Shown here one piece after another: positions 12,079 through 23,091 of a DNA stretch of 64,000 bases; positions within the stretch are counted from its first letter, which is position 1, and every line of letters starts with the position of its first letter. The notes under the pieces were generated by a model. It worked only from the letters and a program-made list of their open reading frames with translations. It was not told where the DNA came from and searched no databases. Both the position numbers and the translations under genes were made by a program. Source of the DNA: Henricia sp. BOLD:AAB3569 (taxonomy: Eukaryota > Echinodermata > Asteroidea > Spinulosida > Echinasteridae); assembly GCA_037783545.1 (NCBI GenBank), contig JBBELK010000534.1:930001-994000 (forward strand), given 5' to 3'.

Positions 12079-12598
12079 TCACATCCCATGAACACATCCC
12101 ATGAAGCCGGTTCTCGAGACAAAGCCTTGTCTGGTCACCTCAACACGGCTCCGTGGGATGCGTAAGATGTGGTTGGCAGCGGACCTAGTTTGGCGACTTG
12201 GCACATGCAGGCTGAAAGGATTGGCGTCTGTGACATTAAATACATTATGAACAAGCTTATACAAAAATACACAATCACTGATAGTTCTTCAGTCAAGGAG
12301 GGTCTGAAGTCGAAACATGTCACAAAGCTCTAAATATGAGGGAGAATTGAATGCAGTGGTAACCCGTTCTATCCTATCAGACTGAGACTTAGAGATACAG
12401 TTAAATACCACACTGCAGTATTCTAAATGAGGTCTAATTAATGTACAATACAAGGTGCGCAAAACATGTTCATTCTTACAGGATCTAAGATTACGCCATA
12501 CTACACCAGCCATGCGATTTGCTTTCTTAATTAAATGGTCAACATATTGTACAAAATTAAGTCTACTATCGATAAAGATTCCTAAATCTCTTTGAACA
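12079..12598 (-). pseudogene. non-LTR retrotransposon reverse transcriptase, 3' fragment
   Basis: The minus-strand frame reads through the C-terminal part of a LINE reverse transcriptase. Visible blocks are DLGIFIDSRLNF, KKANRMAGVVWRNL, LRTLYCTLIRPHLEYCSVVF, then FLYKLVHNVFNV and SRQTRSAANHILRIPRSRVE. The order and spacing match the end of CR1/L2/Jockey-like ORF2 proteins, which copy their own RNA during target-primed insertion. The frame is kept throughout but broken by one TGA at 12289-12291 just after FRLQTLLD. There is no start, no polymerase core and no endonuclease, so it is 5'-truncated and dead. The clade cannot be fixed from this fragment. Confidence 0.85.
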
Positions 12599-13433
12599 AA
12601 GCGGCGTAGCTACGGGGGGAGGGGCATGAAAAATCGTCGCCCCCGGTCGCCCCCACTGGAAATTTGGCAAACGGAGAAAACGATGGTGCCATGGCTTTCC
12701 CCATAGAACTTACATTTTTTATTATATTTAATTTTTTGTTTAATTTTTCGTAAAAAAAAACTGTATAAAGTGCTTTTTCTCCAGTGTAAAGTACGATGGT
12801 GTGATTGCAATATACACCAAATTGAAAGAGAATTCTCGCATGTACTGGCAACATGTTTAGGTACTCCACTGCCGCCCTCCCACAGAAACGTCCAGCCCCC
12901 GCCTAGGTCGCCCTCCTATTGAAAGAACCGTAGCTATAGGCTGCTGGATGGGGGGGGGGGGGGGGGGGTTTCACGCACCCCCCAAATTCCAGTGCACCCT
13001 CATTGTTCCCCTCGCCCACCCCCACGATACCGATACATGTATTGTCCTAAAAAAAGGCAAGGCAAAGTGGGAAAAGGATTGTTAAAAACCGATAAACCTA
13101 TAGGTGTAAATTCATGTAAGTGACTGGATGTCTGTTGAGAGTGCCAATAGCCCTGATTATACATGGATGTATGTATATGTCAGATTGAAAAGCAATCATT
13201 TCGTGGTGAAACGGGAAGAGGTCAACCAAGTGGAAAAAATGTGATTGATTAATAAATTGATTGAATTGGAGATAATCCCCACACCTCTACATCGAATTTC
13301 AGAGCATCTGCCCCGTGAGTCAGAGGTCCCTGGTTCGAATTCCGGTAAGGCCCATGTTCAGTTTTCTCTCATCCCAAGTTCAATGTAGAATAGGCAATAT
13401 ACCAAATATTGCGATCGACACCCACACAAAAAT
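12599..13433. other. intergenic stretch with poly-G tract and SINE remnant
   Basis: It holds an uninterrupted run of about 19 G at 12950-12968, C-rich low-complexity sequence around 12600-12660 and 12880-13020, and a truncated plus-strand tRNA-like SINE head at about 13300-13372 (GAGCATCTGCCCCGTGAGTC, GGTTCGAATTCCGG). No gene is seen. Confidence 0.6.
13300..13372 (+). repeat. truncated tRNA-like SINE head
   Basis: Sequence from CAGAGCATCTG to GGTTCGAATTCCGGTAAGGCC matches the right two thirds of the tRNA-like unit at 41580-41658 (minus), including the following CTCATCCCAAGTT-type body. The D-arm half is missing, so it is not a tRNA gene. Confidence 0.6.
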
Positions 13434-14225
13434 TCACCCTGGGAGAATACGCCTTGCGTGTAGTGTCTCATAGAAGGGTAGGGAGACCTCAATCATTTCA
13501 CGAACAACGGTTGGCATTCCTTCCATACTCATAGACGAGGGAACTTTCTGGAAACTCACACTTTGCAGCACGGTTTCCAGCCAGGGGTTGTTGTGCCGTG
13601 CCTCCCGAATCCTCCAGTTATCCGGCACGCCAGGGTCCCAGTATAGCATTTTCTCCGAGAAAGGCAGGCCAAGGGCACTGCAGTAGCTCATTAACGTCGC
13701 CTCGGGCTGAGCCAGGAGATCATCTGTGTCCACGATCACCAGAGGCTCCATGAGTACCTTCTCGACGTAATCGGCAAGCTGGACCAGCTCTCCGTAGCCG
13801 AAGCTATTCTTGGGCAGCCAATCTTGAAAAGAAGCTTCATCTCCTGTTGTGTGCTTGATCATTTTGTAGTAAGACGTGGAGGCTTTCAGAGGATGACGGA
13901 TCAAGAAGGAATGGCGGTAACCTTTTGGAAGAAACTGTAATCTGTCCATGACGGCATAAGCAAAGTCCTTCACGAACACCAGGCTGTGCCCTTCAAAGTC
14001 ACCCTCTAGTTGCTGCTTGACCCACGCAGGGGTGTACTGGGGTTGCAGAGGAAAATCTTCATACGGCGGTAAGCGTCTTTCAGGGCCAAGGTGATCTGCT
14101 ACAAAGTACGGCTCAAACCAAGCCACTGAGTCCTCTATCCTGCTTATGCTTTTCATAAAGGCAGATGACACCGACCGAGGAATGGTCCAACAAAAGATGC
14201 GGTGCTGTGACTCTTTTCCGTCCAT
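13434..14225 (-). CDS. sulfotransferase-like protein, intronless
   Basis: The 263-residue product looks like a soluble PAPS-dependent sulfotransferase-like P-loop protein. Near the N-terminus RIFCWTIPRSVSSAF (residues 9-23) fits the 5'-phosphosulfate loop, and FLIRHPLKASTSYY (107-120) fits the 3'-phosphate-binding strand with its Arg and Ser. The C-terminal half has VDTDDLLAQPEATL, usual where the chain packs over the nucleotide. No signal peptide or membrane span is visible, so a cytosolic site is inferred. The start is the first ATG of the frame, in a strong GCCATGG context; the frame upstream contains no ATG. The length fits a complete domain. Relatives in invertebrates and fungi are often unnamed or labelled after fused aminotransferase-like proteins. 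The substrate is unknown. Lack of introns could mean retrocopy origin or a naturally intronless family. Confidence 0.8.
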   Translation of the reverse strand: MDGKESQHRIFCWTIPRSVSSAFMKSISRIEDSVAWFEPYFVADHLGPERRLPPYEDFPLQPQYTPAWVKQQLEGDFEGHSLVFVKDFAYAVMDRLQFLPKGYRHSFLIRHPLKASTSYYKMIKHTTGDEASFQDWLPKNSFGYGELVQLADYVEKVLMEPLVIVDTDDLLAQPEATLMSYCSALGLPFSEKMLYWDPGVPDNWRIREARHNNPWLETVLQSVSFQKVPSSMSMEGMPTVVREMIEVSLPFYETLHARRILPG

Positions 14226-14556
14226 GGCTATAGAGTTTGCTAGAATACACGGTTGTGCTTTTGGACCATGGGGTGGTATTTGCACTACATCACGTGCTAT
14301 TTGTGTGTGCTATCGGTTTTATGGAAGACAAAGAAGTTCAAAGTCGTTTTCACCTTTGAAACCGTTAATGTTGATTGTCATTTGAAATATCGATACATTT
14401 ATTTGTCACACGAAATTCGTCAGTAGAAATTTTTTTTGCGCTGGGCTGGGGCATTTTTAGTTAACGGCAAATAAACGCGATTGTGAGAAAAGTACACTGA
14501 CACTCAGCGCCGAAATCGTATTCGATCGCGATTTTTACGGGACGGGAAAATCACGT

Positions 14557-15925
14557 GGTACGAATTTGAAAATTGGTCGTCGTTATGCGCACGCATCCTG
14601 TTTTGCTTAAATTTGGTTTGGTAATGATACCAATTCTAGACGATTTGACATGCGACCTCATTCCCAAACCAAATTTATGTAAAACACGATGCGTGCGCAT
14701 AACGCCGGGCATGTTTGGATTTGTTGTGACGCCAGAGGGCACATCGTCTATAGAAAAAAAAAACCGAACTCCGAAGCCCAGACCGGACCCTCAAAATTTA
14801 AAATTTAAAACCGAACCTAAACGCCCACACTAAACCAAGCACTCGCAAAAAGACCAGACTCTATGATCCAGAACTACCACATTTTGATCCAGAATGTCAT
14901 ACCTGTCATCATTGCCGAGTAAAAAAATCGGACTGTAGTGAAACTTGCAACGGTCGAGTTGGTACAACAGTCAAGTTGACCGAGTATGCACCACAAAACT
15001 CTATTAAATGTACACAACACATGCGGCGCGCGCGGGAAGTCAGGTCAAGTCGACTGTTTACCAGCTGTTCCGATTTTCAACACTTTTAACACTTAAAATC
15101 GGAACAAATACGATAAAATCGGACTATAGTTGGCAGGTATGGAATATACCACCATTCATTGCAAATACTTTTAATAAATCACATTTTTGTTTTAATAAAC
15201 CAACCAATATGGTTCTTCCCAATAAAGAACCATTTAATCACAAAACCTCGACCTTTACAGCTAGCATACGTCTTTAACTGCAGTATCAGAATTAATCCCC
15301 ATATCTGCTGCAATCTTCCGTGCCAAACCCTCATCTTCGAAAATTACCAACTACAAGTAATACTGCCTCTAATATAGCCGGGGGGAGGGGGGGAGTAGGG
15401 GAACTAACCAAACATTCCAACGGTGGTTCTGTAGTCATAAGCCGTGTTCAGTCAGCAATAAGTTCCGACCCCCTTTTAGAGGTCCACCGTTAACAGCCGA
15501 AACCCCCTCATGTGTTTGCCCTAGGTAGCTTCCGGCACTTAATTGTCTGCTTATAAAATAAGCAAACGTGGAGCGAAGATGGCCTGTAAGTTGTCAGTTA
15601 TTAAATCGATTCTTGTATGCTTTGGATATTTTAACCCGCGCGAGGTGGTGAATTTCTCCGAGCAATACTTCCTGTTTTCTGCAAGTCCCAGAGCCTGCAA
15701 TAATTATGCAGTTGTTTTTCTCTAGTATAGACGAATTGCCCTCTGGCATCGCAGCAAACCAAAACATGCCCGGCGTTATGCGCCGCATCGTATTTTGTAT
15801 TATGCGCACGCATGCCAAATCATCTTTGAATGTTGTGACCTTTGGCACAATTTCCAAACCAAATTTATGCAAAACGGGTTGCGTGCGCATAACGACGACC
15901 AATTTTCAACAGAGGGCGCTTTAGA
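14557..15925. repeat. pair of inverted family G repeats around a 0.95-kb AT-rich core
   Basis: The left arm (about 14557-14752) runs AAATTGGTCGTCGTTATGCG, CCAAACCAAATTTATG and GCCGGGCATGTTTGG to CATCGTCTATAGAA. The right arm (about 15718-15925) is the inverse, ending ACGACGACCAATTTTC. It may be one element of 1.37 kb with inverted ends of about 200 bp, or two separate MITEs. The core shows no transposase frame. Confidence 0.65.
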
Positions 15926-15951
15926 TATAAACAAAGAACACACTGTTGGGC

Positions 15952-16240
15952 GAATCCTCTCTGGAGTCGATCAGAGTCGATTCCAAGTTGGGAATCGAAA
16001 TCGCGATGCCGATTTTTGGAGGAATCGATTCCCATTATCTTTACGTTCCCAGGAAGTATCCGGTGATTCTGAAATATGTTTTTTGATGCAGAAATTACAA
16101 AATTCCGAACAAATTGCAGTGTTTTGTGTCAGGCTTGCCAGATTGTTTTCCTTCCAATTTTAATGTTAACTTTTATTTTAAATTCGAATCCAAATGAGAA
16201 TTGCGATTCCTATAAGTGGAATCGGAATCGATCCCCAAAG
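15952..16240. repeat. repeat family F, copy 2
   Basis: This is the inverse relative of the element at 7612, with GAATCGATTCC-type words clustered at both ends and TTCCCAGGAAGTAT inside. Confidence 0.6.
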
Positions 16241-16299
16241 AAATAAAATAATGAGCAAATGTTTACTTTTTGCACGTTTCACATGAATAGCGTCTGGTG

Positions 16300-16520
16300 T
16301 CCTGACGTACTTCCTTTCACATGCACACTTAGTAGCCACTTGACCAGACTAAATTTTTGTTGCTATGTGGTGCACGCGACAGGTGTGAAGTACAGAATAA
16401 ACACCGTGTTCACTGTAGGAGGGAATGGCACAAAGTAACCAGACTGCTGTTTGCTAGGCAATGGCGTGCAACACGTAGCAACAACAGAGTAGTAAGTGTC
16501 TTTCTAAACTGCACCTTCAT
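16300..16520. repeat. TGCTATGTGGTGCACGC repeat family
   Basis: It contains TTGTTGCTATGTGGTGCACG and an inverse part GCGTGCAACACGTAGCAACA, flanked by CTTTCTAAACTGCACCTTC. The same arms recur at about 19915-20095, 35950-36110 and 55190-55790, so this is a dispersed foldback family. Confidence 0.6.
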
Positions 16521-17717
16521 TTGAAAGTGGAGATTTAAACATACCACCAGATGGGTAATTACATTTAAAGACAGATTACATGATTGGAAAACTTGTAAAA
16601 ATAGGAACAGAAGCATCACATAACTATAACGAATAATGTTGATAAACTGCCTTGTAATTTCAGCCACATAGATGCAGTAATATTTCAGAAAATCATAAAA
16701 AATCCATGCATGGTTTTTGTGTGGAATGCATGGTAAAAAACTATCTGCAGACGACTTAACAAAAATAAACACATTCAGTTGGCAATTTCCCCCATCAAGG
16801 TACCATATTACACGGAAAAATGTGGTGTTTGTTACCATTGCTATCAACACTTTTAATCGGTTTTTCTTTTCAATTGATAAAGTAAGATTTTGGTAACATG
16901 CAAATTATGAATTGGGGCTTTAAACCGCGCCAAATAATTTTTATTCCCGCATGCGTGTCATGCAACATAGCAAGCGTACGTACGTACGTCTACAGTAGAC
17001 GGCTGATGAACTACCCCGGCCCGTCGCATTTCGTGACGCATGTTGCAATCGCGCTGTCAACGTGCAGTATATCCAACAGGAACCGTGATTTCAAATTGCC
17101 TGTTTGTCACGAAATTTACAACGGGCCGCGGTTGGGGACAGGCTGAAATGTCAGCCCGAAGGCTTTGGGCCTTCTTAGGTCGGCGAAAATAAGGGAGTTG
17201 GGGTGCATTTACGCCGATTTGGAGTACCGCGACAACGCACAGCGATTCAGCGAATAACATTATACGAGCAGACGGAAAAGTGAGCATATGGGCACTCGTT
17301 TGTCAGATCGTGGCGTGTTTTTAACGAAGATAATATCTTGAAATCTAAGTTTATTGCCCCAAAAATCGAGGGAACCGAGATATTACAACTGTACATTGCC
17401 ATTAGACATCTGGTTATTCCCCCGCGCTGAATAAACGGAGTTACGAAAACAATATGGGAGGAAATGAACAATATTTCTCTGCATGTAGAGTACATCATTT
17501 GCAGTGACCCAATTTTGTTTTTATGTCCAAAATGGTATTTTGTGCTAGAAATTAACAATTTATCGAACTAAGGTGGTTTTCTTCTACCATTCAACTCAAC
17601 ACAAACACAAAAGCCATGATTTGATTTTTCAAGTTTTCTGAAGTATTATACTGCCTCTATGTGGCTGAAATTTCTACACGGCAGTTTTATCAAAATGGCT
17701 TTTAATCACAAGTTTTT

Positions 17718-18237
17718 TTAAAGACAGTATACATGATTGGTAAACTGTTACAAAAAGTGTTATCTCCCCGTGTATTGAAGATATGAATGATTAAAACCAA
17801 CCTGAGCAAAAATCAGCTCCGTACTTCGTCTAACTTTTGAGAAAACAGTCAAAAAAGAGTTTGCAGTCATTTCGCCCCAAAACCACTTCGCCCCAAAACC
17901 ACTTCGCCCTGAAGCATTTCGCCCTGAACCAAGTGGTTTTGGGGCGAAGTGGCATTTGGGCGATGTAGTGTTTGGACGAAGTGATTTGGGGCGAAATGAC
18001 ACTCGGGCGAAGTGGTTTAGGGGCGAAATGGCACTTGGGCGAAATGGTTTTGGGGCGAATTGAATGTTCTTCTCATGAGACGAACAATTTTTGTTTTACT
18101 CTAATTTTTGTTTTGACTATAGCACTTCAGACAAAACAATTTCAGGGGAGGTTTTCTACGCCTATATTGTTTAAGTTAGGCGTAGATCTGTGAACATTTC
18201 TTATTTTCGAGATACCAATCATGTATACTGCCTTTAA
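17718..18237 (-). repeat. MITE family C, copy 1
   Basis: This is a TTAA-ended element of about 520 bp. Its core is an irregular tandem array of short units such as CATTTCGCCCCAAAACCACT, present in both orientations, so the middle can fold back. The outer parts hold AAAACCAACCTGAGCAAAAA and GAAATGTTCACAG-type blocks. Related copies are at 20232, 25927, 36186, 47527 and 60703. Confidence 0.85.
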
Positions 18238-18970
18238 ACAGTTTACCAATCGTGTACTATCCCTTTACAACCATGATTACAGAAGGCTTTTGCAATGACC
18301 CATAATTTTACTTGAGTTGACAAGTTGACAAGAAAAACCTAACACGTGTTTATTTCTGTTCGAGATGGTGCTTTTTTTGTCACTGAGAACTCGTAGCGTG
18401 TTTTTAAAAAAGTGCTACCATCTGTAGCTACCATTCATTTAACACAAGAACCATGCATGGATTTCGAAGGTTTTCTGAAGTATTGATACATACATAGCTG
18501 AAATTTCTGCAGGCTAGTTTACCAACATTTCTCTTTAGACATGTTATATCCTTATTACAAGAATCCATAGAAATTATATACAATTTTATTTCGAATGTGA
18601 TATATTGGACATGACAGCTTCTTTCTAATTTCAAAAATCTGTCTCCATTACAGCTATTTCTTGCGAGAATCGTCCTGATTACATGCATTTCTTCGCAATT
18701 TTATTGACGTCACGGTTATATCTTAGCAACGGTTGCTAGGCGAATATTGACGATTTGTTCCCGATTCGTTAAATGTCTGCAATTCAACGGCTGCACACAC
18801 AACCTCCATCCAATTACGAACACTGCAGTGTGGTCGAAACCTTTGTTTATCTGAGGTCATCGTCATTATTTGCGGGAGAGCGATTTCTATTCCTTGAATG
18901 AAATAGATGGGATTTTTATTGCAGTTCCTCATTTTTCAAGAACACAAAATTGTGTATATATTTATATTTT

Positions 18971-19300
18971 CAAAGGAGCTTGTCCAGATTTTTCAAGAAA
19001 ATTGATTTCGTTCTAATCTAGCAATCATATAGGCCTAGAATACCTCCCAAAAATATTATCCATGGGAAGAAAATAGGAAATTTGCAATCTCCAATTTTGA
19101 TGTGGAAGCAAAGAGGTTGGTGTAATCACTGCACTGCTTTATGGAACCGGATATTTTAGTTTACAAAACAACGGTGGTTTTTTGACGATGTCCTTGAAAG
19201 TTTAGTGGATTGAGAGTGCGAAAATTGAGAAAAATATGACACATGGTATACATTATTGTATCAAAATCTCATCACCTATGAGGTAAATAGGGGGTGGGCT
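18971..19300 (+). repeat. MITE family D, copy 4
   Basis: It starts CAAAGGAGCTTGTCCAGAT, then AATACCTCCCAAAAATATTA, GCAATCTCCAATTTTGATG and GATTGAGAGTGCG, and ends near CCTATGAGGTAAATAGG. It has the same internal order as the copy at 22756. Confidence 0.75.
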
Positions 19301-20231
19301 GTCATTGTCAACTATTAATATTGATTTATAATTTTGTGATCGTAGTTTCATTAAAAAAATTTCGTTGCAAATTTAGACCCGAAGGCCTAATTTAGCCTAT
19401 AGTACAGTCATCATCGCCAATTTCAAAACGCACATCTCAGCAAATTGCCAGAGACAATTTTCCCGCTGCTAAGCGTTCACTGACTGACAAACACGATTAT
19501 AACAGCTGCATCAAAGCGCGGGAAAATAAAGCGCGGTGCGGACAAAATAAAGCGCGCGAATTCCTCCCGCGCCGCCGGAGGCAAATTTCATACAAAATGC
19601 GTCTGTGCAAATAGCCAGCTGCCATTTAGCGCGAAAACGCAGGGCCGAAAATTTAGAAATAATTATAGGGAAGAGGAATATGGCCTGCGTTATAAGGGCA
19701 AGGGAAATGGTTGAAAATGACAAGTGGAAAAATAGCCGAAGGGGAGAATTATGTGAAATAAGCATCAGGGCGTTCTAATGGCTTCGTCCGGCCATTATGG
19801 AATGTTGGTTTGGACTATGCATGTTGCACATTATCAAGGCATCGTGGGCTTGGGTGACAAAACATGGTTGGTATTAGCATTTTGTAATATTTGCAAAAAT
19901 AATGGTTGGTGCTCCGAATTCTTCACTTTCAAATGGAGGTGTAGTTTAGAGAGGTACATGCTATGCTATTGTTGCTATACGTGTGCACCTCATTGCTTTA
20001 TGCCATTCTCTCCTACGGTACTGTACTTCACACCTTTAGCGTGCACCACATGGCAACAACAATTTAGTCTGGTCAAGTGGATACCAAGTGTGCGCAAAAG
20101 GGTAATTGTCATTTACAACATTTCTGATGTGAATTTATAATATTGTTGTGATGGGAATTTATTGATTTGGTGAAAATACGGAGTTTGGTTCTAAATAATC
20201 GCTTTTGTAAGAAAGAAAAAATCACTTGCTT

Positions 20232-20708
20232 TTAAAGGCAGTACACATGATTGGTATCTCGAAGAATCAGAAATGTTATATTTACACATAACTTACACGA
20301 TATAAACATGATGACGGCAGAAAACTTCCCCTAAATTTGGTTTTGTCTGAAGTGCTATAGTCTTTGAGAAATGAGCAAAACAATTATTTTTCGTCTCGCG
20401 AGACGTAAATTCAATTCGCCCCACAACCATTTCGCACAAGTGCCATTACGCCCCCAAACCACTTCGCTCAAGTGCCATTTCGCCCCAAATCACTTTGTCT
20501 AAACACTACCTCGCCCAAATGCCACTTAGCCCCAAAACCACTTCGTGCACAGCTCAGGGCGAAGTGGTTCTGGGGGTTTTGTTTTCTCAAAAGTTAGACG
20601 AAGTACGGAGCTGGTTTTTGCTTAGGTTAGTTTGAATCATGCATATCTTCAATCACACAGGGGGATAAAACTATTTGTAACAGTTTACCAAACTAGTACT
20701 ATCTTTAA
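20232..20708 (+). repeat. MITE family C, copy 2
   Basis: It starts TTAAAGGCAGTACACATGAT and ends GTACTATCTTTAA. The core holds CATTTCGCCCCAAATCACTT-type units and then inverse GGCGAAGTGGTT units. Confidence 0.85.
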
Positions 20709-21504
20709 ACATTCAAAACAGATCTGTAGGAATTTTACATTTTAAATGTACATCTTAAAATCGTGAGGTAATTCCACAGACATGATATAAAATACAAACC
20801 AACCCAATGATGTAAATTACAGGAACAGCAAAAATGTCTGGCGTCACTGCTGCCATCAGTTTGGATGTAAAATAATGTACATATTTTTTAACAGTGATAC
20901 GAGTTTCACGTCTCGTTGTAATGACGAGACTCGGAACGCATAAACAGACAATTATATGCTAGAAAACACTGCGGAATATATTTTATTGTAAACGATTCTG
21001 TATACAGAAATAGGCGGATGACTTTCAAGTTGCCATAAACATGGCGGCTGTTCGTCCATGCCCGCTCATGCACAGACCTGCTGACGCCAGGCACAAGGGT
21101 TTTCAAGAGGACGTCGCTAGCCTCTCAAAGTCCTCTTAGATAATTTATAACCAAACGATGATGAGACTAGTGATGTTTTAAAAAAACATAAAAAGAGGAG
21201 AAATTCTCGCTTTCTTGTCACGATGCGGGGAAATTGCAAGTTGAAAGCGACGCTGTAGTTGTTCGCTAGTCGTAAATTTCAGTTTTATTTTCAACCTATA
21301 GCGAGCTTCGCTTTTGTCCAAAATAATGTCTGGTCTTATTTTCGTCCCGTTGCGAGAGTAATCAATCTGGAGCTATAAAGGTTAAGTAAATGATCTTTAA
21401 AGCGCCATGTAGAAAATATGCTCTCATGTGGAGGAATATTATAGTATATACAGTATACAAAAACCCCTCCGTTTATTGAAAGTGTGTCGGGATCGCATTT
21501 TTTG

Positions 21505-21837
21505 AGCATCATTTTCCCCATGGTTATTGAGATTTTGATATTATAATTTTCATATTTTTCTCACTACGGTTCTGAACTTGATCTGAACTCGTGCACTTGT
21601 TCCGTATATTTTTAAGAATATCGTCAAAAAACCACCGATGTTTTGTAAACTATAATTTATCCGGTTACATAAATCAGTGCAGTAATTACACCAACTTTTT
21701 TGCCCCCACATTCAAATTGGAGATTGCAAAATGTTCTGTTTTCTTCCCATGGATAGTATTTTAGGGGGATATTTTATATGATTGTTATAAGTTAGAATGG
21801 AATCAATTTTCTGGAAAAATCTAAAACGCTCCTTTAA
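21505..21837 (-). repeat. MITE family D copy 5, directly before the synaptotagmin exon
   Basis: It runs from about CCCCATGGTTATTGAGATT through CAATTGG-type and GATAGTATTTTAGGGGG blocks to ACGCTCCTTTAA. Its end is only 35 bp from the exon start at 21873. The ATG at 21797 lies inside this repeat, so the open frame running into the exon from there is not evidence for a coding start. Confidence 0.8.
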
Positions 21838-21872
21838 TGCTCGTCTTTGTGTTTTTTCTTTGTCGATTGCAG

Positions 21873-22717
21873 TGTCTACAGCTGCCGTAGTCGGGGTCTG
21901 TCTAGCATGTGTCACCTCCGTCCTCCTGGTCGTCCTGAGTGTGTATCACTGCTATAGAAGAAGGTACAAGGCATCCTTCTTTCATGGCGGCACGGTCGAG
22001 AAAGGCAACCGCACCTTATACGCGCGGCCGACCAGCAAGCCCATCAGTAGCCCGGAGCTGTCCTCCCCCGACTCCATCCACGGCAAGGTCATGCCAACCC
22101 TGGGGCCATCCAAGAGCTTGCCCGGCGGGAGTCTATCCCCCGTCGTCTCGCCGCTATCGCACGAGAAGAAAGCCCTGATGAAGACTTACAGTACCACTGG
22201 TGGCAGCGGTGGGATGGATCCCGGAACCTTTAACAAGGACTGTTACTCGGAGGGCGGGGATTTCAAGAGCGAGTCGGGATGGGTAGGGGACAACAAGCTT
22301 CGTGGGTCATCGGAAAACCTAACCGTTTTCGGCCAGTTGACCTTCACGGCGGAGTACCGCACAGACAAGGGCGTGTTTACGGTCACCATCCACCAAGCAA
22401 ACAACCTACCCAGTAAAGACCCGCAGAGCGGCGCCTCGGATCCCTACATCAAGCTGTGTCTGCTCCCGGAGAAGAAACACAAGGTCAAGACGCGAGTCAT
22501 GAGGAAGACCCTAGACCCCGTGTACGAGGAGACCTTCACGTTCTACGGGCTGGCCTACAACCAGCTTCAAGGGGTCACACTGCATTTTGTCGTCATGAGC
22601 TTCGACCGTTTCTCCCGTGATGACGTCATCGGTGAGGTCGTGGTGCCATTGGCTAACGTCGATCTGAGTGAAAAGCCCGTCAGTCTAACTAGGGAGATTA
22701 AAGCGAGGCACTCAAAG
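21873..22717 (+). CDS. SYT4: synaptotagmin 4/11-type: exon with membrane anchor, linker and C2A
   Basis: Synaptotagmins of this type sit in vesicle or Golgi-derived membranes and couple Ca2+ and lipid binding to exocytosis. The exon follows the acceptor TCGATTGCAG and opens with two bases of a split codon. It encodes a membrane span (STAAVVGVCLACVTSVLLVV), basic residues (YRRRYK), a Ser/Pro-rich linker, and a full C2A domain from about GQLTFTAEYRT to EIKARHSK. Ca2+-loop residues are seen at LPSKD, SDPYIK and SFDRFSRDD. In the last motif the first Asp of the usual DFDRFS is Ser, the hallmark exchange of Syt4 and Syt11. The donor AAG/GTGAGT ends in phase 0. The upstream exon with the luminal N-terminus was not found. 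Confidence 0.9.
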
Positions 22718-22755
22718 GTGAGTTTCGGTAAAATAAATATGCATGTCGGCTTTGT

Positions 22756-23091
22756 TTAAAGGAGCGTGTTCAGATTTGTCCAGAAAATGGTTTTCGTTCT
22801 AACCAAGCAATCATATAAAAATACCTCCCCAAAATACAATCAATGAGAAGAGAACAGGAAACTTGCAATTTTAAATTTGGATGTGGAGGAAAAAGGTTGG
22901 TGTGATCAGGTGTGATCACTGCATTGCTTTGTGGAACCAGACATCGGCGATTTGTTTGACGATATCCTTGAAAATATACGGCTTGAGAGCGAAATATTTA
23001 AGAATCGTTATGGGAAAAATTGACAAATAAAAAATCTGAACACCCACGGGAAAAATAGGCCTCAAAATGTTGTACTGACACGCTCCTTTAA
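22756..23091 (+). repeat. MITE family D copy 6, directly after the synaptotagmin exon
   Basis: It starts TTAAAGGAGCGTGTTCAGAT 38 bp downstream of the exon donor and ends ACACGCTCCTTTAA, so both TTAA-linked inverted ends are present. It is inverted relative to copy 5 on the other side of the exon. Confidence 0.9.

Larger units (their letters stand above)
14226..21872. other. intergenic or 5' intron region, repeats only
   Basis: This separates the sulfotransferase-like gene from the first synaptotagmin exon seen. It contains family G copies, family F copy 2, family E fragments, family C copies 1 and 2, and family D copies 4 and 5. The missing first synaptotagmin exon may lie here or left of the window; no short ATG exon with a phase-1 donor stood out. 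CpG-rich unique patches at about 16950-17230 and 19490-19650 are the likeliest promoter-like places. Confidence 0.55.

Noticed and set aside
17760-18193. repetitive open frames (MSFRPKSLRPN, FGAKWHLGEM types) seen here and near 47.7 and 60.9 kb
   Set aside because: They are translations of the family C array in different frames, not a protein family.
21797-21872. ATG-led open frame running into the synaptotagmin exon
   Set aside because: The 25 codons lie in family D repeat sequence, and a good acceptor (TCGATTGCAG) separates them from the exon. The coding start should come from an upstream exon.
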